Source: Muricea muricata (taxonomy: Eukaryota > Cnidaria > Anthozoa > Malacalcyonacea > Plexauridae). Taken from it: a stretch of 64,000 nucleotides of DNA. This document shows, piece by piece, positions 53,044-62,101 of this stretch (the stretch's first letter is position 1; every line of letters begins with the position of its first letter). A program made the position numbers and the translations under genes. The notes below the pieces were generated by a model. That model did not search any database. It had not been told where the DNA came from and saw nothing but the letters and a program-made list of their open reading frames with translations. The stretch is taken from assembly GCA_963855995.1 (NCBI GenBank), contig OY979730.1:11013300-11077299 (forward strand). Reading direction: 5' to 3'.

Positions 53044-54700
53044 ATGCTCAAGAATTCAGTGATGTTACTGGCCAATTTGGTCGTGTTGGCGTCAAGAGCT
53101 TTATTGAGTACAAAAATTCCATTGGAGGACCAAGCAAGGCAACAATAAACAGAGGGAAAATGCCCAAAAAAGCAATATTAATAAAGAATTAAACATGAAA
53201 AAGAGGTAGTGATTAAGATTGGTTTGATGCATTGGAATGCAAACGATGAAAAACTCAAAGAACGAATGGCAAAGCGTGTAGCGTTGCGAGTTTCAACTTC
53301 ATCAGACTATAAAACAATTCTCGAAAATGCTGAGAGAGGTGGAAGAGTTATTGGAAAAATCTATATCAGGAAGGAAAAGAATATGCTCTGCTGTACGAAG
53401 ATGGTCAGATTGCTATGTTTCTACCTGGATCTAATCAGGAAGCTTTCAGTCTTAAAAGGTACAAAGAGGACGTGTTGAAGGATTACAAGCGAATAACATT
53501 TTAAGAACCTTGAACACCTGTCTTGCAGTAAGACATTCTGTTCCGATGACGAAGATATAAACATTGCCCTTAGTTTTTTACGAGCTTTCTGTTGATGCAA
53601 GTTATTTTTTCTAAAATTGAACTTGAAATATCACAATTTTTTGACAGTAATACAGTTTTATAGTAATATCGTAGAAAAACGTGTTGGCAAGGGCCCACAA
53701 GAAATTTCAACGTAGCCAACATTCAGAAATATACTTACTAGCCTTAAAGGAACAAGATAAAACCAAAATGAAATTGTCCCCCGATATGGTAAGTAAACAT
53801 GCTTTTTGGTACCCCTATCTGCCGGACTATTAATACCATTAATGCCCTCCCAACTGCTTCGCTGGCAACAGTCGAATTTCGCGCCTATCACGTGATCCTC
53901 CTTTAACTAATAAGATGCTGCAATAAATGAACTTTGATACTTATATACTTATAATAATATATTATATGTCCTTAAGTTGTAGCGATCCGTAATTCTCAGA
54001 TGTAGAAAAGAATGGTTTTATGCATGCAGATCATCATTCATCTATATAAGACCATACATTTTCAGTGTAAAAAAGTAATTTCCCACGATCCATCAATAGA
54101 ACTCAGAGCAAGTCACATTATCACAAATATGAAATAACCAGGGCACTTTCTCACAAATATATACTGAGAAGGAGGTTACTACTTTTGTTCTCATATGTGA
54201 AGCAGCTATTTCCTACATTCAAGCACGCATGTTAAAAACCAATTAACTTATTTTCTTTCACAGAACCAGGTATATATATACGCGATTCAGACAGTGAAGA
54301 TGAAGGAAATGCTGCTGTAAAACGTCAAAGGAAAGAAAAACATGATGACACAGCCCGTTGTAAAGAAGATGAAATACAAATTAAGAATGACGAAGAAATT
54401 GGTATTGCCTTACAGAGTGAACTTGATAAACGGGAGGATGTTTTTACAAACGAATCTCAGGTAATTTTGGCCTTGGAAGAAAAGGTCATTGGCACGGATG
54501 ATGGTACGGATTCATTATATATAGTTGTCCGAATAAAAGCACAGTTGGAAAGAAAGCTGAATCTTTGGAAAAGGGCAACCAATAAAGTAACACCAGAACA
54601 CACCCTTTGTGTAAAATTTATTGGCGAAGATGGTATTGATACTGGAGCAAATTTCACGCCCATAAATTCAGAATGTGTTTTATACTTTTACATTTTGTGA
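53044..54700 (+). pseudogene. Decayed HECT/G2E3-like gene fragment
   Basis: Three coding-like pieces lie in order. (1) 53044 to about 53190 follows a splice-acceptor-like CTTTTAG and encodes GQFGRVGVKSFIEYKN, then a stop. (2) 53193-53502 encodes IKIGLMHWNAND and, after a frameshift near 53345, EYALLYEDGQ, FLPGSNQEAF and KDYKRITF, then a stop. (3) 54264-54700 follows TTTCACAG and encodes an acidic linker (RDSDSEDEG), a basic stretch, and KFIGEDGIDTGA, which resembles the start of a HECT domain in G2E3-like proteins (ubiquitin-protein ligases). The catalytic C-terminal lobe with its cysteine is absent; the frame runs into an unrelated tail and stops. These families are abundant and often transposon-associated in cnidarians and fish (general knowledge). 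The assignment rests on motif memory. Confidence 0.5.
53503..54263. other. AT-rich spacer, likely intron of the decayed gene
   Basis: I see no coding signal. TATA-rich stretches lie near 53950 and a polypyrimidine tract with CAG precedes 54264. The minus-strand frame at 53658-53891 shows no known motif. Confidence 0.35.
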
Positions 54701-54791
54701 AGGAAACAGTGTATGGCAGGTAGAAGAGTTGGATGTATACTATTAATTACTGTTTTTTGTTAAATTCACATTCCATTAACTGCAATTGATT

Positions 54792-55241
54792 TTAAATTTT
54801 CATACAGTTAGTTGTAAAGCTTCCCTCCAGTGCCCAGCTAGGCTTTTCTGTCAAGTGTTCACTTGCATATTCCAGTTCATTATCTGTAACATCCACAATT
54901 AATCCTCTAATTCCTCCATGGGCTTCTGGCAACGAATATACTGCATTGCATTTGGCCTCCCACAAACAGTGTCATGTCTAGATTTGCGTATATAAATTAT
55001 GGGTGTTCCAGGATTCTTTAACCTCATCTAAACTGGATTGAATCAAATTTGAAAAGCAAAACCAGATGCATTCTCTTTGAATGGGGTCAGTAATATTTAA
55101 GTTTTCTCTTTCAATTGAATCTTTGAAAAAATTTATCCACCAATTACTCCAATTCTTTCTCAGAAAAGACCACCATGCCTCGATTCTTTGATTTCTTGGT
55201 AAGGTGACGTACTCCAGACTGAAAAGTTTTATTTTGCGCAT
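54792..55241 (-). pseudogene. Integrase-like (transposon-derived) C-terminal fragment, frameshifted
   Basis: On the minus strand, 55241-54978 encodes PRNQRIEAWWSFLRKNW and CFSNLIQSSLDEVKESWN. This pattern is typical of the C-terminal half of the integrase-core-like proteins common in coral and fish genomes (family recalled, not searched). A one-base shift at about 54980 breaks the frame. The continuation (RHDTVCGRPNAVYSLPEAHG, then DVTDNELEYA) is readable to a stop at 54792. The N-terminal catalytic part is missing. The fragment points toward the HECT-like remnant 90 bp away, so the two are convergent. Confidence 0.55.
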
Positions 55242-55351
55242 AAAAGATCCTTTTCACCAGAGAACTTTGCGCAGAAATGTAGAAAACTTTAGCAGATAAT
55301 TATGAGTCTAATCAGGTGGTCTGGGTTCAGTTTAGTTGATGACCCTCAGAC

Positions 55352-55551
55352 CCTTTTCACACGAGACCGGATCCGTGTGATCTCGACATTTAGTTCGGTC
55401 ACCTTACGGTCACATTTACTCTTACCACTTTTTCTATGGTACGTTTTAATTAAGTTCTGTAATATTATCACAAATTTAAGAGTCATGCTCGTCTTGAAAC
55501 TTGTAAAATTGATATGGTCACCATACGGATCCGGTCCCGTGTGAACGGGGT
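55352..55551. mobile_element. 200-bp hAT-like MITE with TIRs and target duplication
   Basis: The left end (CCTTTTCACACGAGACCGG) and right end (CCGGTCCCGTGTGAACGGGG) are imperfect inverted repeats of about 26 bp, including GGATCCG. CTCAGAC flanks both sides (55345-55351 and 55552-55558), with an eighth base mismatched, fitting an old 8-bp hAT-type duplication. The 80-codon plus frame across it is not a gene. Confidence 0.75.
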
Positions 55552-55559
55552 CTCAGACT

Positions 55560-55940
55560 CAGTAAATAAATTTATCATCATCAATTTATCATTATCAATA
55601 TTGAGCACAGTTGGCAGGTTAGCCTAGATTTTCTGATGATTTGTGCAGACTTTTCTGCGTAGTTTATCTACACTTAGGAATTTTGCGCAGATTTTTGCAA
55701 TTACAAAAATTTTTGCGCAGGAAATTAATTTCCGCCAAAGGAAAAAACAATGAATGCCAGCCATGGACCATAATCCACTGAAAGCAATCCAACAACTTCT
55801 TCGTAGGTATATCCTTTATAAAACAAGTATGCTATTTTTTCTTCGACGTCCGCCATGTTTTTTGACACTTGCCGTGTTTTCACTTCCGCATGGGTTTTAC
55901 TTCCGCCGCCAGTTGTACTTCCGCCGCAAGTTTTACTTCC
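55560..55940. other. Non-coding spacer with short direct repeats
   Basis: TTTTGCGCAG occurs twice near 55680-55720. ACTTCCGCCG occurs repeatedly between about 55895 and 55945 and leads into the minisatellite. No gene was recognised. Confidence 0.5.
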
Positions 55941-56075
55941 GCCGTGGAATTTAGCGTGGTTTCGCCGTGAAATTTAGCATGGTTTTGCCGTGAAGTTTAG
56001 CATGGTTTTGCCGTGAAATTTAGTGTGGTTTTGCCGTGAAATTTAGTGTGGTTTTGCTCCGAAATAGTGTGGTTG
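55941..56075. repeat. 23-bp minisatellite, about 5-6 units
   Basis: The unit is GCCGTGAAATTTAGYRTGG plus TTTT. Units start near 55941, 55964, 55987, 56010 and 56033 with few substitutions, and a degraded last unit (GCTCCGAAATAGTGTGG) follows. Confidence 0.85.
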
Positions 56076-56180
56076 AGATGCCGTGACCCTTGTGGGCCAC
56101 CGTACTAAGTGGCATATCAAATGACATAATGATCAATGGATACCGCCATTTTGAATTTCAATAGTGTTACTGTACAGTAT

Positions 56181-56345
56181 GTGCGCATGCAGGATTGGTA
56201 GATTTCCTGCATAAATAAGCCAAATTTTTAACAATGCTCATTGTTTTCCTTTGTATTTGCCTTTTGTTCCCTTTGTCATTTTGATGATACTAATGACTGT
56301 ATGGCTTATTTATTCATAAAATCTACCAACCCTGTGCGCATGCTC
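56181..56345. mobile_element. Fold-back element of about 165 bp
   Basis: The left arm (GGATTGGTAGATTT then ATAAATAAGCCA, 56192-56221) is the reverse complement of the right arm (TGGCTTATTTAT then AAATCTACCAACC, 56302-56332) with a few mismatches. Both arms carry GTGCGCATGC outside. No clear target duplication was seen. It is probably a MITE remnant. Confidence 0.65.
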
Positions 56346-56450
56346 GGCTAAACTCCTGATTTGAAATTTTGGTATGTGATGACGTAATCGTCATTCAAAG
56401 AAAATTTGGTTACTTTGAAATGCTTTCGTTAGGGTTTGATTACAGGATGA

Positions 56451-56503
56451 GAACCTCGATATAAAGGGCGAACCTCAATATAAAGGGTATGTATGTATGT
56501 ATT
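56451..56503. repeat. Short tandem duplication plus GTAT microsatellite
   Basis: GAACCTCGATATAAAGGGC is repeated with one substitution (56451-56487), followed by about four GTAT units (56488-56503). Confidence 0.8.
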
Positions 56504-56719
56504 TATAAATGTCTTCGGGCAAACATGTTAAACACGTTTTGAAGGGCGGCATTGATTCTGCTACCAACTTTTATAATTTTTGTCTGCTTCATTGCCTGTG
56601 ATGGCGACGACGCTCGCTAGCTGCACGTGGAACCCTAGGTAGCCGAAAACGTTGTGTTTTTGATAAATTCAAAAATCCACTCCGTTTCATGTGTTTCAAA
56701 AACACCAAGTTTGAGCTAC

Positions 56720-56900
56720 CTGGGGTCGAACCGACTTGGTAACGTAGTTCAGTTGACAAGGCATTGGGTTAGCATTCCAAAGATCGTGCGTTTGTTTGAT
56801 AATTATCTCGGGCTAACGATGCCGGTGCAGGTAGTGCAATCAAAAGTGAAAACTTTACTTCACCGTTTATCGTTTCAAAAACCACGGCCAGCCAACAATT
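56720..56900 (+). repeat. tRNA-derived SINE-like sequence
   Basis: An A-box-like TAGTTCAGTTGACAAGG starts at 56745. A decayed B-box-like GTTTGATAATTATC lies near 56794, and a short unrelated tail runs to about 56900 before an A-rich stretch. The spacing fits a tRNA-derived promoter. It is not a functional tRNA, since no complete T arm or acceptor pairing is visible. Confidence 0.45.
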
Positions 56901-56939
56901 TAAGAAAATATAAAAAAAAATAAATTTCGAAAAAAAAGT

Positions 56940-57057
56940 CATCTTGCAATTCAAGATATGAATAAAAACAAGACAAACAATTGAAACTGTCAATTTTCGA
57001 CTAATGGTTTCAAAGTCATCGTCAGACAGAATGTCTGAATGTTTGAATTGCAAGATG
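56940..57057. repeat. 118-bp element with perfect 15-bp inverted ends
   Basis: CATCTTGCAATTCAA (56940-56954) and TTGAATTGCAAGATG (57043-57057) are perfect reverse complements. On the minus strand the interior contains CTGACGA, then a stem GACT/AGTC, then GAAA (about 57024-56995). That is reminiscent of a hammerhead ribozyme core but with one extra U before the stem and no convincing outer helices. Confidence 0.6.
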
Positions 57058-57332
57058 GCTTTATTTTTCGGAATTTGTTTCTTTCTATGTTTATCGTTTC
57101 GCCTAGTGAAAGAAAACTAAACCTTTCGTAGGTTAGTGTTCCCAAACTGGCTAGGCATATTTTCAGCTTTCCCAGTGTGAATATGGACTCAGAATGACTC
57201 CTCAAACATCAGCCTTAACAACATATTAAAATAAAAGGCGATGGCAGTAGTCAGTTATCAACGATATTTTACACAAAACCCTTTTCCTTGGATACAGTTT
57301 TAATTTACCAACGCTTTATACATAAATAGTTA

Positions 57333-57338
57333 TTTATT
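57333..57338 (-). terminator. Candidate poly(A) signal AATAAA
   Basis: AATAAA on the minus strand lies 33 bp beyond the stop codon of the membrane-protein gene at 57371, a plausible but short 3' UTR. Confidence 0.45.
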
Positions 57339-57370
57339 AGTTGATATTCCTGTTTAAAAATATAATTGCT

Positions 57371-58024
57371 TCAATTATCCTGATGCTCATTATCTTCTTC
57401 GTCAATGGATGATTTAAATAAAGGTTTTTTAATACTGCTATTTCCCTTCTCTTTCCTACTTCCGTCCCTTTTCTTCGGTTGGACTTTATGGACTAAAGCA
57501 TAAACGGGAACTTTTTCAAATTTCTTTGCGGCAATCGCGCTTTCGCCCGTTTTCTCCGGGTATAAAAAGCTCTCGGGGTCTTTTACCCGGGGTTTTCTTG
57601 TACCTGACTTCATCCGTGGATAGCAAATCAAAATTTGTACAGCGGCCATCATTACACCGCCCAACATCATCAACACGCTTCCAATCAAAACAAGTGCGTC
57701 TAACATTGAATTATACTGGACCGCTTGCCCGACCGGCTCTTCGTTGCCGTCAGTATGAACCCGGTAGTCAATTTCCCGCCTCTTCACCAGACCTCCGACG
57801 AGTGCAAGCACGAGCCCGGCGAGAAGCATTAAACCGGAAATGGCGCGTACAAAGCACAAACGGCCATCTGCTTTGTGTGGTAGAAGGCGATGAGTATCTT
57901 CAACCGCGGAATCTTCCTCGCTCGTCGGGTCGTCTTTAAATAAATGCTGATGAAGATAACGCACACCAAACTTCTGCTTCGACGAGATTCGTTTTAATCT
58001 TTTATGCCTTTTAAATTGCGGCAT
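57371..58024 (-). CDS. Two-pass membrane protein, function unknown
   Basis: This uninterrupted 217-residue frame is the longest in the window and is GC- and CpG-richer than its surroundings. The N-terminus is strongly basic (residues 1-20), followed by an acidic patch (DDPTSEEDSA, 31-40). Hydrophobic segments lie at about 59-80 (ISGLMLLAGLVLALVGGLV) and 108-134 (ALVLIGSVLMMLGGVMMAA), separated by a short polar loop (81-107). The C-terminal tail of about 83 residues is charged, lysine-rich, and ends in an acidic run. Both termini are probably cytosolic (positive-inside rule). The two-helix layout with glycine-rich helices and basic flanks recalls the TMEM200 family, but I cannot confirm this. 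The start is the first ATG after an in-frame TAG about 27 codons upstream. It appears intronless; the antisense 137-codon frame is a shadow. Confidence 0.75.
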   Translation of the reverse strand: MPQFKRHKRLKRISSKQKFGVRYLHQHLFKDDPTSEEDSAVEDTHRLLPHKADGRLCFVRAISGLMLLAGLVLALVGGLVKRREIDYRVHTDGNEEPVGQAVQYNSMLDALVLIGSVLMMLGGVMMAAVQILICYPRMKSGTRKPRVKDPESFLYPEKTGESAIAAKKFEKVPVYALVHKVQPKKRDGSRKEKGNSSIKKPLFKSSIDEEDNEHQDN

Positions 58025-58495
58025 TTCCTTTTGGGGTTTTTTAAATTTCTTGACAATTTGCCCAACTCTAATGCTGGCCCTCGATTTGTTTAAACGTCTC
58101 TAGATTCTTTTTGATCTTTCTGGAAAAGCGACGTTTCTTGTCTGGCGACAAAAGCCGACGAATTCTTCATCTTCTCCGACGTGAGCAACTTCCTTTTTCA
58201 GAAAACTTTCTGTAAAACGGAATCGACGTGTTTCGCTGCGAGTAGAAAAGGTTAAAACGCTTACAATCGAATGCAAACTGCTTTCAATTGTCGCTTGCTA
58301 CCCACGCTGACAATTCTTTTAAACTGAGCGTCCTCTGGGTCGTCAAAACAATGTGGCATTTGAATTCTGTTTGAATTACTAATTAGTTTCCATTTCATCT
58401 GACGTATATATCTCATATTTAATCATTTATCGTGTCATCGACTATCCGGCTTCAGGCACCGATGATGGAATGGATCGATCAACGGGGACGCTTGT

Positions 58496-58532
58496 GATTG
58501 GCTGCGCGATTCCTGCAGCGCGTTTTCATTGG
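58496..58532 (-). promoter_or_regulatory. Two CCAAT-box-like motifs upstream of the membrane-protein gene
   Basis: On the minus strand CCAATG (58532-58527) and CCAATC (58501-58496) lie about 31 bp apart in a GC-richer stretch some 470-510 bp upstream of the start codon. Paired CCAAT boxes are typical of TATA-less animal promoters. No experimental support is implied. Confidence 0.35.
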
Positions 58533-58539
58533 TCGAAGC

Positions 58540-60090
58540 AGGTTGACAAAAGCGACAGATGTTTAGCAGAATTTGTTTCCTGCCAGGCGGACGTCGAGGA
58601 GTGATTATTTAAAATACTTTTTTATATTCAATTATGAAATATTCACTTTGAGTCAAGAGCAAAAAATAAACCTTTCAAGCCTAAGCACTGCATTAACAGT
58701 TCGCATTTTGTACCGTATTTGTGATTAAATTATTCCGCTTAGAGCATTATAAGTTATAACCCGTTCTGTATACTACTTTTTGTGTTGTAACTTAACATGG
58801 ACAAAAGCTATTTACACCCCAACCGTCATGTCGCTTTGTGACACTGTGTAATATGTCGCAATATAGGACCTTCATTATTTATCTTTTTCAGCTATATTCC
58901 ACAGCTGTGTTCAATATTGTTTTCTTCGGGTTGGTTTAGCGGTTGCAATATCATTGTTTTCTAGAAAATTGTACAAAATTACGAGAAGAATTGACCTGTC
59001 AAGCGCTTGGTCTTTGAACAAAGCCGGACATTATTATATTCTAAACAAAGAACGCCAAAATATGCTACTTTGCTGCATGTTGCAAAACTTCAAAACATAT
59101 AGATAGGAATTAGGTTTTTTAAAACTTTTACAGTATATATTTATTTTAACGTCTCTTTATTATGACTACTTGTATTATCGTCACGAGTGCATATTTATTA
59201 TCACACATGTGCCATACGCGTGCTTATAATACTTCGTTATTGTTTGCAACATACGAATTGCACAAAGATTACAAGCGAGCAGAGTCATGCAAACAATTTG
59301 GGCCCTTCAGTCGACCAGAATTTCGCTGTGGTCCCTGGGAGCTGCACCCGCAGATACTAAGATAATCCACGAAGGCAAAAACTCGCGAATTTCAACGGGA
59401 ATGTTTTGAAAATTGGACTGACCCAAGACACGTCTTCACAGCATGATCCGATATAAACACGACCGAGATTGCAAGATTGGGTCATAACAATTGATGCGGT
59501 CGAAATGTGTGCCCCTATATTTGAGTCCCTATAGGGTTTCTTTGCGACAAGGTTCGATTATATCGCCATTTTGCCAAAAACAAATGTCGTGAAGTGTTCA
59601 GAAATTTTTGTATTTTTCACACGAGACATTTTACAAACGTCAGAAAGAGAATTTATAATGAAAATTGTTGCAGTGGTTATATAATAAACGTTGAGTTTTA
59701 ATTATATATTTTCGGACCCAAATGTGCGTCAATATAAATTCAATATGTAAGCCACATTTTAAGATTGCTATCACTTCATTATGTGTAAGTGTCGAGATAT
59801 GACTGACCACTTTTATTCGTAGCTGTCATTTGTCGAACAGGTTTTTTAGTCTGATATTCGAAGTAAAATGTATTATCGATATAAGTTATCAGCCGATATT
59901 GGCATAAATATTGAAATATCTATAAATTTTCATGTTCTTTTAGGCGGTCTAGTCATCGTGAAACTTTATATCTGATATCGAAGGCACAGAATAACAATTA
60001 AGCAGAAGAGCCACTCGAGTCGGAACCTTTGAAGTTTGCGTCGCCGCGCATGCGCTGCATTACACATGTTTATATGGGTCCTGGCTTGGT
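58540..60090. other. Intergenic AT-rich region
   Basis: I see no gene here. A 67-codon plus frame (59162-59365) has no recognisable motif. GTCCCTATAGGG near 59524 is a small palindrome. The rest is unremarkable. Confidence 0.5.
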
Positions 60091-60435
60091 CACAGATTAC
60101 TATTGTACCAGATGTCTATCTTCGTGTTTTCGCAAGGTAAATTTGTGTTCTCGATTTTCACTCTGATCACGAATTGCACTCGTCATTTTTCGCAATATCA
60201 CGTATGTTGCGCTTACTAAGAACATGGCGGACACTTGCGTCAGACTCGCGTCCAGGCCAGGCCTTTGTCAGACATGCATAGGTTTTAGACTCGGTTAGAC
60301 TGTTGCTTACGTTGTATGGCGTGGATTGCGCTTACTAAGAACATGGCGGAAATCTTTCGTCAGCTCGCGTAAGCAGTCAAAAACTTGTAACAGATATTTG
60401 GCGAAGATAGACATCTGGTACAATAGTAATCTGTG
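60091..60435. mobile_element. Inverted-repeat element with 34-bp perfect arms
   Basis: The arms at 60091-60124 (CACAGATTACTATTGTACC onward) and 60402-60435 are exact reverse complements. Between them a 25-bp sequence containing CGCTTACTAAGAACATGGCG occurs twice in direct orientation (60207-60231 and 60326-60350). No coding capacity or clear target duplication was found. It may be a MITE or a rearranged fold-back. Confidence 0.7.
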
Positions 60436-60448
60436 GCTTGGTCCTGGC

Positions 60449-61379
60449 CAGTGAACTCAAAAAAGACTGGAACGATAACTTGGCCGCCAGTACTTTGAAG
60501 CCAAATTGAAGGCCGCCATGAAGGCCAAGCCACCAAAATATGACCTATTTTCAAAAGCTCTTTTCGACCCTTAAACTTCATGTTTTAGAGCCAGTTAGGT
60601 GCTAAATATTTTCTAGATAGATTGAAATTTCATGTACCTCAACTTTCTACGACGTCGAGAAAGATTTTAAAATATTTTTTGGCTGCTAAAAATGAAAAAC
60701 AGTTTTGGCGAAAACTTTGTCACGAAATATCTTTTTTAAACAACTGATACCTTTCGAGTTTTAACAGTTAGATGGAAGAGGCTGCCAAGAACTATCCGTA
60801 ACCGAAGTTTAAAGCTTTAAAACTAATGCTATCTGACGAAAAATATAAGTTTTATACGTATTTTTAAATCAACCATACAAATACACCACTTTGAAAACCT
60901 CGATTTACTCACGTTTTAGAAGGGCTACAGCAAAGACTAAATACTCAAAATAAACAACGATACCTGGACTTTAGCACAAGATAAGTTTTGGAAGTGTTGA
61001 AATGTTTTAAAGCAATATATTCTTGAGTTGAAGAGCGTAGTTTGCTTCGTAGTTTGCTTCGGCACGTTGAAACTTTCGTCATTTTCCAGAGTAAAAAACT
61101 GATAGCCTTCAATTTTTTCCGTAACTAAGTGTAGAGCAGTCAGGACTATCCAGAAAACCAGGATCAAATCTTTAAAATTGAAGTCTTGTGATGAAAATTC
61201 TCATTTTTCATGCATATTTTCGCTCAAAAACAAACTTTTCACTCCTCGTAACTTTCCCCAGTCCTTTCGAACAAGCCATTTTCCCCGCGCGGTTCCCGCC
61301 TTTTGCTTCAAATTTGGCTTCATCCGATCATAGGACGAAAACATAGGAGTTATCGTTCCAGTTGTATTAGAGTTCGCTG
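60449..61379. mobile_element. 931-bp hAT-type non-autonomous transposon
   Basis: The left end CAGTGAACTC and right end GAGTTCGCTG are inverted repeats. The similarity continues inward for about 35 bp to a 13-bp exact match (TGGAACGATAACT on the left, its reverse complement on the right). A perfect 8-bp direct repeat GTCCTGGC flanks the element (60441-60448 and 61380-61387). CAGTG-type ends with 8-bp duplications are the hallmark of hAT elements (established knowledge). No transposase is readable inside; the 76-codon minus frame at 60937-61167 has no known motif. Confidence 0.85.
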
Positions 61380-61387
61380 GTCCTGGC

Positions 61388-62101
61388 TTGTTCTGGCTAT
61401 CTATATCTAGAGAGTGGTAAAGGGTATTTTCGTGAGCCGTGATTAGCTAGTATCTGCACGTGTGAAATGCTTGATTTGGGTGCCGTGAAATGTGATTTGC
61501 TCCACGCCCACGATCCTCAATAAAAATTAAGAAATGTTGCCTGAAATGTGAATAATATGTGTCGAGCACCTGAACTATGAGTCGATTGTTCAAATAAGAG
61601 TAAGATTTCCTCGGAGGCCTTTCAGAGGTTGATACATATTGGAGGATTATTCATTATACATACTAAAGAAGTAAGATCTGGTCTATCTAAAGGAGCGTGA
61701 TAGATCTGAAAACAAACTGTTATGTAGATGAAACCTGAAGACAAATGAAACTGCTTTTCCCCCACTGCGAAACAACCCCCATTTACCGTCCTCTACCCAT
61801 GGTTCTGGTCAGTCAATTGCACTTTTTGACCAATAGAAACGCTGAACTCATTTTTCCTGTTATCCTTGAGAAATCTAAATTAGTTTTAATGTTAGTTGCA
61901 AGAAGTTGGAGTTGTCAGCATAAGTTTCAGTCGATAATACTTTGAACATATATAAACACTCTTCACAAATGATGAAAAATGTCATTTCAGTGCCCAGGCC
62001 CCCGAAAGCGCGCGATCGGATGTCGGGTGTTCTGGATGTTGCATCATCTTTCGAGAGCCACATGTTATTGTAGAAGATTTTTAGAAAAAGTTTGTGTTAA
62101 A
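61388..62101 (+). promoter_or_regulatory. Upstream region and probable 5' UTR of eIF2-alpha
   Basis: No other gene was recognised here. An ATG at 61979 is in frame with the eIF2-alpha start and has no stop between, giving a possible 41-residue extension that is not conserved. GTCATTTCAG at 61981-61990 could be a splice acceptor, which would place the true 5' UTR exon further upstream. No TATA box or clear initiator was seen. Confidence 0.3.

Noticed and set aside
55302-55544. 80-codon plus frame
   Set aside because: It runs across the 200-bp MITE and its inverted ends.
56736-56815. Functional tRNA gene
   Set aside because: A-box and weak B-box spacing only; no acceptor or T-arm pairing, so a SINE-type remnant is more likely.
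57526-57939. 137-codon plus frame
   Set aside because: It is antisense to the GC-rich membrane-protein gene. It has no hydrophobic or domain features of its own.
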